Shown here in pieces: positions 1 through 8,643 of a DNA stretch of 64,000 bases. The position numbers and the translations under genes are program-made. The DNA lies in assembly GCF_006517175.1 (NCBI RefSeq), contig NZ_CP041186.1, positions 7,936,501-8,000,500 on the forward strand. The letters are read 5' to 3'. The stretch is from Persicimonas caeni (GTDB lineage: Bacteria; Myxococcota_A; Bradymonadia; Bradymonadales; Bradymonadaceae). How positions within the stretch are numbered: position 1 is the first letter of the stretch; each line of letters begins with the position of its first letter. Under the pieces are notes generated by a model. The model had not been told where the DNA came from. It was given only the letters and a program-made list of their open reading frames with translations, and made no database searches.

Positions 1-3000
1 CGGCGATCTCACCGGCGTCGAGCGCCCCGTGCTGGGCGATGGCGGCCAGGGCGAACAGGTAGTCGTCGCTCAACTGCTGGACCGGCTGCATCGACGGCTT
101 GCGGAACAGGCTCACCTGCATGTCGCCGTCGGCGTTGGGCTTGACGCTTCGCTTCCAGAAGCGCAGCGCCACCATCGGGTTGCCGCCGCTGAACTCGTGC
201 AGCAGGCGGAAGTAGCCGTTGGCCGTCTTGATGATCTCGTAGAAGTCGTGGTCGCCCTCTTCGTGAGCCACCACCAGGTCGGTGAAGCTGATATTGCGCC
301 CGGCGAGCGCGTTTCGGCGCTGGACGAGGTCCTGGATCTCGCGCTCGTTCCAGGGGCGAAGCTCCAAGATCTGGCCGAAATAGTGTTTTCGGGGGCGCAC
401 CCGGTTGATGTAGTTCCAGGCGTATTTGTTGAACGTGAGCACCCAGTAGTGGATGTCGTCGGTCAGGTTGACGACCTCCAAGAAGGTGTCCAGGCCGGCG
501 AAGCCGCCGATTTCGCGCACGAAGAAGTGGTGGCAGTCGTCGATGAGCAGCACGCGCGGCTCGAGCTCGCGAAGCGCTTCGACGAGCTCGACGCGCGACT
601 CGGGGACCTCGTCGAGCTCGAAGAGGTCGGCCAGAAAGCCGAGCACGCCGTCGTCGACGACCTTCGAGGCGAGCGAGGTGTACTTGCGCGTCAGGTCGGG
701 GAACTCCTTGGCGAAGGCGCGCGAGACGTCGTTGAGCAGGCTCGTCTTGCCCATGCCCTGCTCGGCGCTGATGGCGAGCGAGCCCTGCGGGCGCCCGTCG
801 CGCAAAAAGGCGCGCGCGTCGGCGACCACGTACTCGAGCTGGTCCTGGCGGATGACCTTGTAGTTCTCGTCGTCGAGCGGGCGCTGCTCGAAATAGGCAG
901 CGTAGTCGTCGGGCAGCGGCTCGCTCGTCGTGCTCGTGTCGACCTCTTCGCCGCTTCGCTCCTTTTGCTGCATCTCGATGCGCTTTCGGAACACGAAGTT
1001 GCTCACCCGCTTGCTCCACTCGGTGTCGCTGGCGTGGGTGCGGGCGAATTGGCCGATCTCGCGAAACGCCACGTAGATAAAGGCCACGGCGATGACGAGC
1101 ACGCCGTAAAAGCGGTCCTTGTGGTTTTTGACGAACTCGACCGAGCGCGGCAACCGGTCTTCGGCCAGGCGCACGAACAGGGCGGCGATATCGTCCTTCC
1201 AGGTCGACAGGACCATGTAGACGACGATGGCCAGGCCCCACACGAAGAAGGTCTTGACCAGCCAACTGATGACCGAGTGGCCCACCAATTCGGTGACCGC
1301 GCGGGGCACGTAGTGCTCGAGCAGCCAGAAGACCAGAATGATGCGCACGCTGCGCACGAGCTTCTGGGCGCGGGTGATCTCGATGGTGATGACGTCGACC
1401 GCCGACAGGGACTGACGCCCGTCGCTGGCGCCAATCTGGACCAGGTCGGGCGCCGGAGAGCGGCCGGCCTGCTCGCGGTAGCGCCGGGGCAGCACCATGA
1501 CCTTGACCAGCGTCATGACCACCCAGAACAAGAAGAAGGCGTCGACCGCCCAGCCCAAAAAGACCAGCTCGCCGAAGGCGTCGGCCACGTAGGCGACCAG
1601 CTTGTCGATGACCAGGTAGAGGACCACCGGGCGGATGATCGAGCGCAAGACCTCGGCGGCCTTGATGGTCACCCGCGCGTAGCGTTGGAAGAAGCGGCGT
1701 CGAAGCGCCCAGCCGGTCAGCTTGCGGATGAGCGGATCGGTGTAGTGCTGCGAGACGTAGATGACCCCGCCCAGGAGCAAAAACCAGCCGAGCAGCCCCA
1801 AGATCCAGCCCCACAGCTCCACCGAGGTCAGCCGGGTGGGAAGCTCGAGGGCCTGCTGCAGGCGCATTTCGGCGATATCGACGCTGCGCTCCAGCGCCTG
1901 AAGCACGCCAAACCAGGCGCTCTGCCAGTTCTCGTCGCTGAAGATGGAGTAGAACTTGTCGCGCTGCGCGTCGCTGATTCTGGGGAGCAGCCGCTCGATC
2001 GACTCGTTGTAGTAGTCGAGCTGCTCGCGATCGAGGGCGAGCTGCTTTTGGCGCGCCTGGGCGATGTCGCGGTAGGCCTCGAGCTTGCGCGCCTCGAGGT
2101 CGCGTTGGGCCTCGGCGAGCTTGACCTTCTGCTCGCCGACGACCGTCTGGCCGAGCTCGTCGAGCTCCTCGCGGGCCGTCTCGACCCGTTCTTTGGTCAG
2201 CTCGAGCGCCTCGTTGGCCGCGTCGAGCTTGTCCTGGGCGTTGTCGACCTGATTTCGGTGCAGCCGCAGCGAATCGCGCACCTCGCGGCGGTGCTCGAGC
2301 AGCTTGCGAAAGACCGGGTCGATAGCCTGCTGCGCGTACGACTGCGTCGGGAAACCGGGGAACGCAGAGATCTTCGCCTCGAACTCCTCGCGCGCCTTGG
2401 CGAACTCCTCGACGCGCTCGGCGCGGCGCTCGCTGGCCTCCTGGATCTGCTCGGTCTGGTGGCGGGCGACGTCGGCGATTTGCTCGAGCACCTCGCGGCG
2501 CTTGGAGATGAGGCGTCGCACCTGGGCGTCGCGCTCGCGAGCCTCGCGGGCCTTGGCGCGCTCGGCCTCGGCCAGCGCGGCCTTCTCGGCGGCGGCCGCC
2601 TCGTTGATGCGCACCTGCTGGCGCTGGGCCTGGTCGGCCACGAGTTTGGCTTCGCGGCGCAGGTTCTCGGCGCGCTCGGCCAACAGATCGATGAGCTTGC
2701 GGCGGCTCTCGATGGGCGCTCGAATCCCGGCGACCATCGCCTCGGTCATCCCCAGGCGAGCGCGCATGGTGGCGGCCTTGCAGGCCAGGCTCTGGCGAGC
2801 TTCGTCGGGCAGACTCTCGTCGGAGAGCTGCTCGTCGAGCACGACGCTGGAGGTCTCGAAAAAGGTCAGCCGCTTCTCGAGCGGCTCGAGGCGCGCCTCC
2901 AGGGCGGCGATCTCGCGGTGCGCCTGGGCGTCGAGCGCCTTGACGCGATCGAGCGTGGCCACCTGATCGGCGCTGATGCCGTGGTCGGCCACCAACTCGC

Positions 3001-3271
3001 CGAGCACGCTGTTGGGCGCAGGGGCGCCCTCGGCGGCCTTAGTCGCCTCGGAGCCGTCGCCGGAGGAAGCCTCTGCGACCGCTTTTGCTTGTTCTGCAGA
3101 AGAGCCCGATGAGGAATCAGATGAGGATGGCTCGGGCGAAGATGTCGCCTGGCCATCGTCGGTCTCTTGTGCGACAGCCGTCAGAGGCTCTACAAAGGAG
3201 ACCGCGAGAATCAGCAGCAAGCCCGCGAGGACGAGCTGCCGGAAGGCGAGTTTGGCCGAAGTTGAGGTCAT
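1..3271 (-). CDS. Large membrane protein: signal peptide, long coiled coil, TM block and STAND/AAA-like P-loop ATPase (C-terminus cut off)
   Basis: The frame is open from an ATG at 3271 to the left edge, about 1090 residues with no stop, so the C-terminus is missing. A signal peptide (about 1-35, ending near TAVAQE) is followed by a Ser/Ala-rich linker, then about 350 residues of Ala/Glu/Arg-rich heptad coiled coil (about 95-475), as in periplasmic parts of MscK-type channels. Hydrophobic segments lie at about 485-505, 540-600, 640-690 and 725-745. I see no MscS-type pore helix or beta domain. A cytosolic P-loop ATPase follows: Walker A EQGMGKTSLL near residue 837, Walker B VLLIDDCHHFF near 908, and a GGNP motif typical of STAND/AAA_16 ATPases near 1025. 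The gene is divergent from the lipoprotein and MCE operon. Function is unknown; force- or envelope-stress-sensing is only a guess. Confidence 0.8.
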   Translation of the reverse strand, partial: MTSTSAKLAFRQLVLAGLLLILAVSFVEPLTAVAQETDDGQATSSPEPSSSDSSSGSSAEQAKAVAEASSGDGSEATKAAEGAPAPNSVLGELVADHGISADQVATLDRVKALDAQAHREIAALEARLEPLEKRLTFFETSSVVLDEQLSDESLPDEARQSLACKAATMRARLGMTEAMVAGIRAPIESRRKLIDLLAERAENLRREAKLVADQAQRQQVRINEAAAAEKAALAEAERAKAREARERDAQVRRLISKRREVLEQIADVARHQTEQIQEASERRAERVEEFAKAREEFEAKISAFPGFPTQSYAQQAIDPVFRKLLEHRREVRDSLRLHRNQVDNAQDKLDAANEALELTKERVETAREELDELGQTVVGEQKVKLAEAQRDLEARKLEAYRDIAQARQKQLALDREQLDYYNESIERLLPRISDAQRDKFYSIFSDENWQSAWFGVLQALERSVDIAEMRLQQALELPTRLTSVELWGWILGLLGWFLLLGGVIYVSQHYTDPLIRKLTGWALRRRFFQRYARVTIKAAEVLRSIIRPVVLYLVIDKLVAYVADAFGELVFLGWAVDAFFLFWVVMTLVKVMVLPRRYREQAGRSPAPDLVQIGASDGRQSLSAVDVITIEITRAQKLVRSVRIILVFWLLEHYVPRAVTELVGHSVISWLVKTFFVWGLAIVVYMVLSTWKDDIAALFVRLAEDRLPRSVEFVKNHKDRFYGVLVIAVAFIYVAFREIGQFARTHASDTEWSKRVSNFVFRKRIEMQQKERSGEEVDTSTTSEPLPDDYAAYFEQRPLDDENYKVIRQDQLEYVVADARAFLRDGRPQGSLAISAEQGMGKTSLLNDVSRAFAKEFPDLTRKYTSLASKVVDDGVLGFLADLFELDEVPESRVELVEALRELEPRVLLIDDCHHFFVREIGGFAGLDTFLEVVNLTDDIHYWVLTFNKYAWNYINRVRPRKHYFGQILELRPWNEREIQDLVQRRNALAGRNISFTDLVVAHEEGDHDFYEIIKTANGYFRLLHEFSGGNPMVALRFWKRSVKPNADGDMQVSLFRKPSMQPVQQLSDDYLFALAAIAQHGALDAGEIA

Positions 3272-3430
3272 AGACTGCTACAGCACTCGCGTAACCAAGG
3301 CGCGCCCGATTCGCAGGAAACTCTGCGACGATCGAATGCAAGTGGCGCGCGACGTCTTGATTTTATACGATTTGGCTCCCGGTAAGTCACATAAAATTCC
3401 AAATCGGACCACCTGCCTGACGCAGTACAC

Positions 3431-4495
3431 TTGAACCAAACGACCTCTAAATTACTTCCAAGGCTCACCTTTTGGGCGCTCGCGGTGCTCATGATGGTGC
3501 TGTACGGCTGCGGCCGCGACCGCGTCGTCTATAAGTGGAACGAGCGCGTGCTGGCCGCAGGCGAGTTGCAGGACGAAGGGAAGCTCGACGAGGCCGAAGC
3601 GCGCTACAGGAAGCTTCTCGAGTCCTCGCCCGACGCCGACGCGCGCCGCCACGTGCTCAACGAGCTGGGCGCGATTGCCGAGGAGCGGGGCGACTGGAAA
3701 AGAGCGCTCGCCCTCTACAAAAAGGTCTGGACCGAAGAGATCGACGACGAGGCCGGCGGCCACGCGCTGTACCACGCGGCCACGATCGTCGACGAAGAGC
3801 TCGGCCAGACCGAGCGCGGCCTGGCGATGAAGCGCAAGGTCGCCAAGCGCTACCCCAAGTCGGTCTCCGCCGAGTTCGCCGCACGGGACCTGGTCGGGCA
3901 TTACGAGGCCAAGGGCGACTTCGACGCGATGCGTGCGGCCGTCGACGCCTTGTACGAGGACGTCGCCGACACGCCGGTCGCCGACAATATCCTCTTTGCG
4001 GCCGGCGAGTCGCTCGAGGTCGAAGCCAAAGACGAAGACGCCGCCCTGCCCTATTACCGAAAAGTCTACGACACCTACCCGGAGGGCGGCCTAGCCGACG
4101 ACGCGCTGTGGCAAGCGGCGATGATCTATCACCGCCGCCAGCAGTGGGCCCCGGCGATACGCCTGCTCACCCGGCTGGCCGACAACGTCGAGACCTCGTG
4201 GTTCGTGGGGAGCTACAACTCCCCGTGGGCGAACGACGCGCGCTTCGAGCTCGGCTTGATTCACCTGATGTACCTGGACGACTACGACGCCGCCCTGGCC
4301 CACTTCGAGCGCTACTTGGAGGATTTCCCGACGAGCCTGCAGCTCGACGACGCCGGCTGGCATATCGTGCACCTGTATCGGCTCATGGGCGACCAAGAGC
4401 GCTACCGCGAGGCGCTCGGCGAGTTCATCGAGCGCTACCCGGAGAGCCGGTACGTGCGCGATGCTCGCGAACTGCTCGAGGGGGACGGCCAATGA
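3431..4495 (+). CDS. TPR-repeat lipoprotein, first gene of the MCE transport operon
   Basis: 354 residues from a TTG start that supplies a proper n-region (K, R), a hydrophobic stretch and a lipobox ending LYGC, so the mature protein should be lipid-anchored. The first ATG (3491) would cut off most of the signal sequence. The remainder is helical with repeated TPR-like units (for example DEAEARYRKLLESSPD and YDAALAHFERYLEDFP), resembling YfgM/BamD/YbgF-type scaffolds. Its stop overlaps the start of the ATPase gene by 4 nt (ATGA), so translation is coupled. A role as a periplasmic scaffold for the lipid transporter is inferred from position. No strong Shine-Dalgarno is visible, so the exact start is uncertain. 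Confidence 0.75.
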   Translation: MNQTTSKLLPRLTFWALAVLMMVLYGCGRDRVVYKWNERVLAAGELQDEGKLDEAEARYRKLLESSPDADARRHVLNELGAIAEERGDWKRALALYKKVWTEEIDDEAGGHALYHAATIVDEELGQTERGLAMKRKVAKRYPKSVSAEFAARDLVGHYEAKGDFDAMRAAVDALYEDVADTPVADNILFAAGESLEVEAKDEDAALPYYRKVYDTYPEGGLADDALWQAAMIYHRRQQWAPAIRLLTRLADNVETSWFVGSYNSPWANDARFELGLIHLMYLDDYDAALAHFERYLEDFPTSLQLDDAGWHIVHLYRLMGDQERYREALGEFIERYPESRYVRDARELLEGDGQ

Positions 4496-5232
4496 TTCGG
4501 GTCGAAAATATCACCAAATTCCACCTGGGCCGCCCGGTGCTGCGCAACGTGTCGCTCGAGGTACCCGAGGGGTCGAACCTGGGGCTCATTGGCCCTGGCG
4601 GCGCGGGCAAGACGGTCTTGCTCAAGATCATCAGCGGGCTGATTCGCCCCGACGCCGGCAAGGTGTTCATCGGCGACGTCGACGTGCACAGCCTCAAAGA
4701 GACCGAGCTTGCCGAGCTTCGCCAAGACCTGGGGATGCTCTTCCAGAACTACGCGCTCTTCGACTTCATGACCGTCTCGGAGAATATCGCCTTCCCGCTG
4801 CGCCAGGAGGGCGAGGTCGACGACGAGACGATCGATAGGCGGGTCAAAGAGCTGCTCCAGGAGATCGGTTTGCCGACGGCGGCGGACAAATACCCCAACG
4901 AGCTGTCGGGAGGCATGAAGAAGCGCGTCAGCTACGCTCGCGCGGTGATTCAGGCCCCGCCGATTCTGTTCTACGACGACCCTACCGCCGGCCTCGACCC
5001 GGTGACGAGCTCCAAGATCTTCTTGCTGCTTCGGCGCATGCAGGCCGAGTACGGCACGACCTCGATCACCATCAGCCACGACATCGAGGGGATCAAAGAT
5101 ATCTGCGACCGCTTCGCGATGCTCGAACGCGGCGAACTTGTGTTCTATGGTACCCGGGACGACATCGAGACGACGGATCACAGCCTCGTCCGACAGTTCT
5201 GGGACGGCTTTAGCGACGACGAGCTTGGATAA
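4492..5232 (+). CDS. MCE/Mla-type ABC ATPase 1 (Walker B glutamate replaced by Asp)
   Basis: 246-residue ATP-binding subunit of an MlaF/Mkl-type phospholipid transporter. Visible motifs: Walker A GPGGAGKTVLLK, Q-loop MLFQNYALFD, intact signature LSGGMKKR (138-145), Walker B ILFYDD, and H-loop SHD. The usual catalytic glutamate after the Walker B Asp is Asp163 (YDDPTAGLD). This is seen in the degenerate half of heterodimeric ABC proteins. It overlaps the lipoprotein gene by 4 nt and lies 3 nt before the first permease. The second ATPase of this operon keeps its glutamate but has a broken signature, which suggests the two form a heterodimer. Membrane-peripheral, cytoplasmic. Family assignment is firm; heterodimerisation is inference. 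Confidence 0.93.
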   Translation: MIRVENITKFHLGRPVLRNVSLEVPEGSNLGLIGPGGAGKTVLLKIISGLIRPDAGKVFIGDVDVHSLKETELAELRQDLGMLFQNYALFDFMTVSENIAFPLRQEGEVDDETIDRRVKELLQEIGLPTAADKYPNELSGGMKKRVSYARAVIQAPPILFYDDPTAGLDPVTSSKIFLLLRRMQAEYGTTSITISHDIEGIKDICDRFAMLERGELVFYGTRDDIETTDHSLVRQFWDGFSDDELG

Positions 5233-5235
5233 GGA

Positions 5236-6006
5236 ATGCTCAACCCCGTTCGCTACATAGGTGAGAACTTTCTGCGCTGGTGCCACGATATCGGTGGCCT
5301 GGTCATGATGATGGGCAAGGTGTTCATCAACTTTGCCCCGTGGAAGCTCGACAAGCCCCAGATCTGGCGAAATATGTACCGCGTGGGGGTCAAGAGCTTC
5401 CCCATTGTCGTGGTCACCGCGCTCTTGACCGGCGCGATCATGGTCATCCAGAGCGGGCTGTATATCGAACAATACGGCGCGCACGGCCTGCTGGGCTGGG
5501 GCGCGGGCTACAGCGTGCTGCGCGAGGTCGGCCCGATCATGATCGGGCTGATGTTCTCGGGGCGAGTGGGCGCCAACAACACCGCCGAGCTCGGCACGAT
5601 GAAGGTCACCGAGCAGGTCGACGCGCTGCGCGCGCTGGCCATCGACCCGATCAGCTACCTGGTGATGCCGCGCGTCATCGCGATGATCGTCATGATGTTC
5701 CTGCTGGTCATCGTCGGCGACTTCACCGCCCTTCTGGGCGGCGCGGTCACCAGCCAGGTGCTCCTGGGCGTGGACATGAAGCTGTTCGCCTGGAGTATCG
5801 TCACCTACATCGAGTTGGGCGACTTCACCCACGGGCTGTGGAAGGCGGTGGCGTTTGGCTACGCGATCGCCATCATCTCGTGCCACTTCGGCATGAACAC
5901 CAGCGGCGGCGCCGTGGGCGTGGGCCGCGCGGTCAACGCCTCGGTCGTTGGCAGCGCGATCGCGATCTTTGTTTTGGACTACTTTATTACGTTCATGGTG
6001 CTGTAA
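5236..6006 (+). CDS. MlaE-family ABC permease 1
   Basis: 256-residue inner-membrane permease of the MlaE/YrbE family. The family landmarks are visible: a central LREVGPIMIGLMFSGRVG segment followed by ELGTMKVTEQVDALRAL, the conserved coupling region, and a C-terminal SGGAVGVGRAVNASVV loop before the last TM helix. Five to six hydrophobic segments fit the family. It starts 3 nt after ATPase 1 and is followed 4 nt later by a second MlaE paralogue. In E. coli one MlaE forms a homodimer; mycobacterial Mce systems use YrbEA/YrbEB pairs. A heterodimeric pair is therefore likely here. Confidence 0.94.
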   Translation: MLNPVRYIGENFLRWCHDIGGLVMMMGKVFINFAPWKLDKPQIWRNMYRVGVKSFPIVVVTALLTGAIMVIQSGLYIEQYGAHGLLGWGAGYSVLREVGPIMIGLMFSGRVGANNTAELGTMKVTEQVDALRALAIDPISYLVMPRVIAMIVMMFLLVIVGDFTALLGGAVTSQVLLGVDMKLFAWSIVTYIELGDFTHGLWKAVAFGYAIAIISCHFGMNTSGGAVGVGRAVNASVVGSAIAIFVLDYFITFMVL

Positions 6007-6010
6007 GCCC

Positions 6011-6847
6011 GTGGCCAACGAATCCAACAACCAATCCGCCCAACCCGGCCTCGTCGCCCGCGGCCTCGCCAGCATCGGTGCGCCGGTGCTCGAAGTGCAC
6101 CGCACCGTCAAGGACATCTTCCGGGTGTTGTGGCTGACGTTCTACTACATCCTGCACGGCAAGAAGGGAGAGCGGCGACGCAACGAGATCTTCGCCCAGA
6201 TGAACGAGATCGGGAACCGCTCCCTGGTGTTCATCGCGGTGACGCTGGGCTTTTTGGGGATGATCCTCATCTTTCAGGCCGGCTACCAGGCCAACAAGAT
6301 CACCGGCGACCTGCAATTGCTGGGCGCCCTCTTCTTGCAGCTGTTGTTGCGCGAGTTCGCCCCCACCATCACGGCCATGATGATCGCCACGCGCGTGGGC
6401 ACCGGCATGGCCGCCCAGATCGGCTCGATGGTGGTCACCGAGCAGGTCGACGCACTGCGCATGAGCGGCGCGCAGCCCATCGATTATCTGGTTGTGCCCC
6501 GCTTCATCGCCTCGACGGTGATGATGGTCGTGCTGACAATATTTGCTGTACTCGTTTCATATATCGCTGGGGCGCTCACCGCCTATTCGTTCTTCGGCCT
6601 GAACCTGCGAACCTTCTTCGATCTGTCGATGATCGGCTGGTTCGACATCAATATCGGGTTGGTCAAGGCCGTCGCGTACGGAATGGCTGTGCCTGTCACC
6701 GCCTGCCAAGCCGGTCTTTCGGTCGTCGGGGGAAGCGAAGGCGTCGGACAAGCCACCACTCAGGCGGTCGTCAACGCCAGCCTCGCCGTGGTCATCCTCG
6801 ACTTCATCATCTCGGGGTTGGGTTACGTCGTACTGGCGTTTTTGTGA
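6011..6847 (+). CDS. MlaE-family ABC permease 2
   Basis: 278 residues from a GTG at 6011, giving N-terminal VANESNNQ. This start avoids the overlap with permease 1 that a longer reading from 5948 would create. It carries the MlaE hallmarks LREFAPTITAMMIATRVGTG, IGSMVVTEQVDALRMSG and GGSEGVGQATTQAVV, and differs clearly from permease 1, including a longer cytoplasmic N-terminus rich in charged residues. Two non-identical permeases in one operon with a single MCE protein suggest a YrbEA/B-like heterodimer. The GTG start has no obvious Shine-Dalgarno, consistent with coupling to the gene before it. Confidence 0.92.
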   Translation: MANESNNQSAQPGLVARGLASIGAPVLEVHRTVKDIFRVLWLTFYYILHGKKGERRRNEIFAQMNEIGNRSLVFIAVTLGFLGMILIFQAGYQANKITGDLQLLGALFLQLLLREFAPTITAMMIATRVGTGMAAQIGSMVVTEQVDALRMSGAQPIDYLVVPRFIASTVMMVVLTIFAVLVSYIAGALTAYSFFGLNLRTFFDLSMIGWFDINIGLVKAVAYGMAVPVTACQAGLSVVGGSEGVGQATTQAVVNASLAVVILDFIISGLGYVVLAFL

Positions 6848-7122
6848 ACGGAAGAACGGAGGCGTCGGCCTTGCAAGGTTGACGTCCGCTATTTGGGGCG
6901 CCTGAACTGCGGCGCGGAACTACAATTTGAGGGTCGTTTCAATGCGGCTTTTGTGATGGGTGAGGCGACCCTCTAATCGTTGTTTCGTGAGGGCGTTGTT
7001 TGCCCTCGCCCCTAATAGCAGGCGCTACTGGCCTGCAAGACCATCATCGAAAGAAGCATCAATTATCGAGAGAAGTCTCAATTACCAGAAGCGCCAATTT
7101 CTTGATCTCGGGGGGGGACCAC

Positions 7123-7794
7123 ATGGCACGCAACAAACCTAAAGCGACACATCAGACTTTGCTCAGACTCCTCTCGACATTCCTCTTGGCGGCGGCGCTG
7201 GCCCTGCCCGCAGCGGCCAACGCGCAGTCGGTCAAACTCCCCAAGAAGGGGATGCAGTATTTCACCTTCGGATTGAGCCTCAATCCGGGGTTTCTGTACG
7301 ACGACACCGCCGAGATGCGCGGCGTACCCAACGCCTCGGCCGCCGCGGCGAGCATGGCCCAGATTGGCGTGACCCAAATCGTGACGCGCACCTTCTACAT
7401 GAGCGCCGAAGCGCAGGCCGGACTGCAGTGGCTCAACGACAACACCGCCGACAAAGACGGCAACGCGCCGTCGTCGACGAACTTCGCCTGGCAGTTGGGC
7501 CTCTACATGAATTGGCTTCCGCTTGGAGAAGAGCTAGGATTCGTGACCACCGGCGGCATCCAACTCTTTCAGGCGCACCTCGACGACGCCCCGCTGCAGA
7601 TTCTGGGCGGCGAGCTTCGCGTGGGAAAATATATCTGGACCGCGGAAGAAGACTTCTTGCTCGTTCAGGCCGGCTACACCGCCCCGTTTATCCAAGGCCT
7701 CGACCGGCCCACCGAGTTTGGCGAGACCTCCGAGTGGTCTGACCGCAACTGGTCGTTCCACCGCTTCAGCATCGGCTTTCAGTACGGGTTCTAA
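7123..7794 (+). CDS. Secreted beta-rich envelope protein between the permease and ATPase genes
   Basis: 223 residues from the ATG at 7123, preceded by a run of seven G that can act as Shine-Dalgarno. Longer readings from 7000 add non-conserved sequence. Residues 1-35 form a signal peptide (basic n-region, LLSTFLLAAALALP, cleavage near AANAQS). The mature part is rich in alternating aromatic and small residues and ends in GFQYGF, an aromatic terminus typical of outer-membrane barrels. I do not recognise a named family. It ends 5 nt before ATPase 2, so it belongs to the MCE operon and could be an outer-membrane partner of the MCE bridge (inference). Confidence 0.75.
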   Translation: MARNKPKATHQTLLRLLSTFLLAAALALPAAANAQSVKLPKKGMQYFTFGLSLNPGFLYDDTAEMRGVPNASAAAASMAQIGVTQIVTRTFYMSAEAQAGLQWLNDNTADKDGNAPSSTNFAWQLGLYMNWLPLGEELGFVTTGGIQLFQAHLDDAPLQILGGELRVGKYIWTAEEDFLLVQAGYTAPFIQGLDRPTEFGETSEWSDRNWSFHRFSIGFQYGF

Positions 7795-7799
7795 GGACG

Positions 7800-8555
7800 A
7801 TGGGTAGTATCGAGTTCAAAGGCATCTACAAGAGCTTCGGCGACAAGCATGTGCTTCGCGGCGTGGACCTGACGGTCAAACCCGGCGAGGTGATGTTCAT
7901 CATCGGGCAGTCCGGCGCGGGAAAGAGCGTGCTGGTCAAGCACCTGGTCGGCCTGCTGCGCCCGGACAGAGGAAGGGTCTACCTCGACGGCGTCGACGTG
8001 ACCGACTTCACCGAAAAGGAGTTCTATCCCATCCGCAAACGCTGCGCGATGGTGTTCCAGAACTCGACGCTCTTCGACTCGATGACGCTCGTAGAGAACG
8101 TGATGCTCCCCATCCGCAAGCACCGCAAGGTGACTGACGAGGAAGCCCACTCGCAGGCGATGGAGCAGTTGCAGAAGGTCGGCATGCAGCGCTACGCCGA
8201 CCGCTACCCGGCTGATTTCGGCGATGGCATGCGCAAAAAGGTCGCGATTGCGCGGGCGCTGACCCTCGACCCCGAGTACGTCATCTTCGACGAGCCGACC
8301 ACCGGCATCGACCCCATCTCGGCGGCGATGGTCGACAAGCTCATCCGCCACCTCGCCGACAATCTGGGCGTGACCAGCATCGTCATCTCCCACGATTTGC
8401 GCAGCATCTTTGGCATCGCCGACCGCGTCGCCATGCTCTACAAGGGTGAGTTGGCCGAGGACGGCACCCCCGAGGACTTCAAGAAGAGCACCAACCCGGT
8501 GGTCCAGCAGTTTATCCACGGCCGCCCGGAGGGCCCGATGGAGGAGCCGAACTGA
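7800..8555 (+). CDS. MCE/Mla-type ABC ATPase 2 (degenerate signature motif)
   Basis: 251 residues, MlaF-like. Walker A GQSGAGKSVLVK, Q-loop MVFQNSTLFD, Walker B VIFDEP with catalytic Glu165, and H-loop SHD are all intact. The ABC signature, normally LSGGM, reads FGDGM (140-144). This defect complements that of ATPase 1, which has a normal signature but lacks the Walker B glutamate. Paired, they would give one normal composite site (Walker B of ATPase 2 with signature of ATPase 1) and one degenerate site. It lies 5 nt after the barrel-like gene and 88 nt before the MCE gene. Confidence 0.93.
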   Translation: MGSIEFKGIYKSFGDKHVLRGVDLTVKPGEVMFIIGQSGAGKSVLVKHLVGLLRPDRGRVYLDGVDVTDFTEKEFYPIRKRCAMVFQNSTLFDSMTLVENVMLPIRKHRKVTDEEAHSQAMEQLQKVGMQRYADRYPADFGDGMRKKVAIARALTLDPEYVIFDEPTTGIDPISAAMVDKLIRHLADNLGVTSIVISHDLRSIFGIADRVAMLYKGELAEDGTPEDFKKSTNPVVQQFIHGRPEGPMEEPN

Positions 8556-8643
8556 GGCCCTCAGGTGACACGACAGTTGCGCTCCAGTACCTTCTGGACC
8601 AAGATAAGCCGTACTAAAAACTCTCAACAACGCAGTTGGTTAA

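Noticed and set aside
29-3112. 1027-residue plus-strand reading frame
   Set aside because: It is antisense to the minus-strand coiled-coil/ATPase gene, has no signal or domain features and is dominated by Val/Leu/Ala/Asp typical of high-GC shadow frames.
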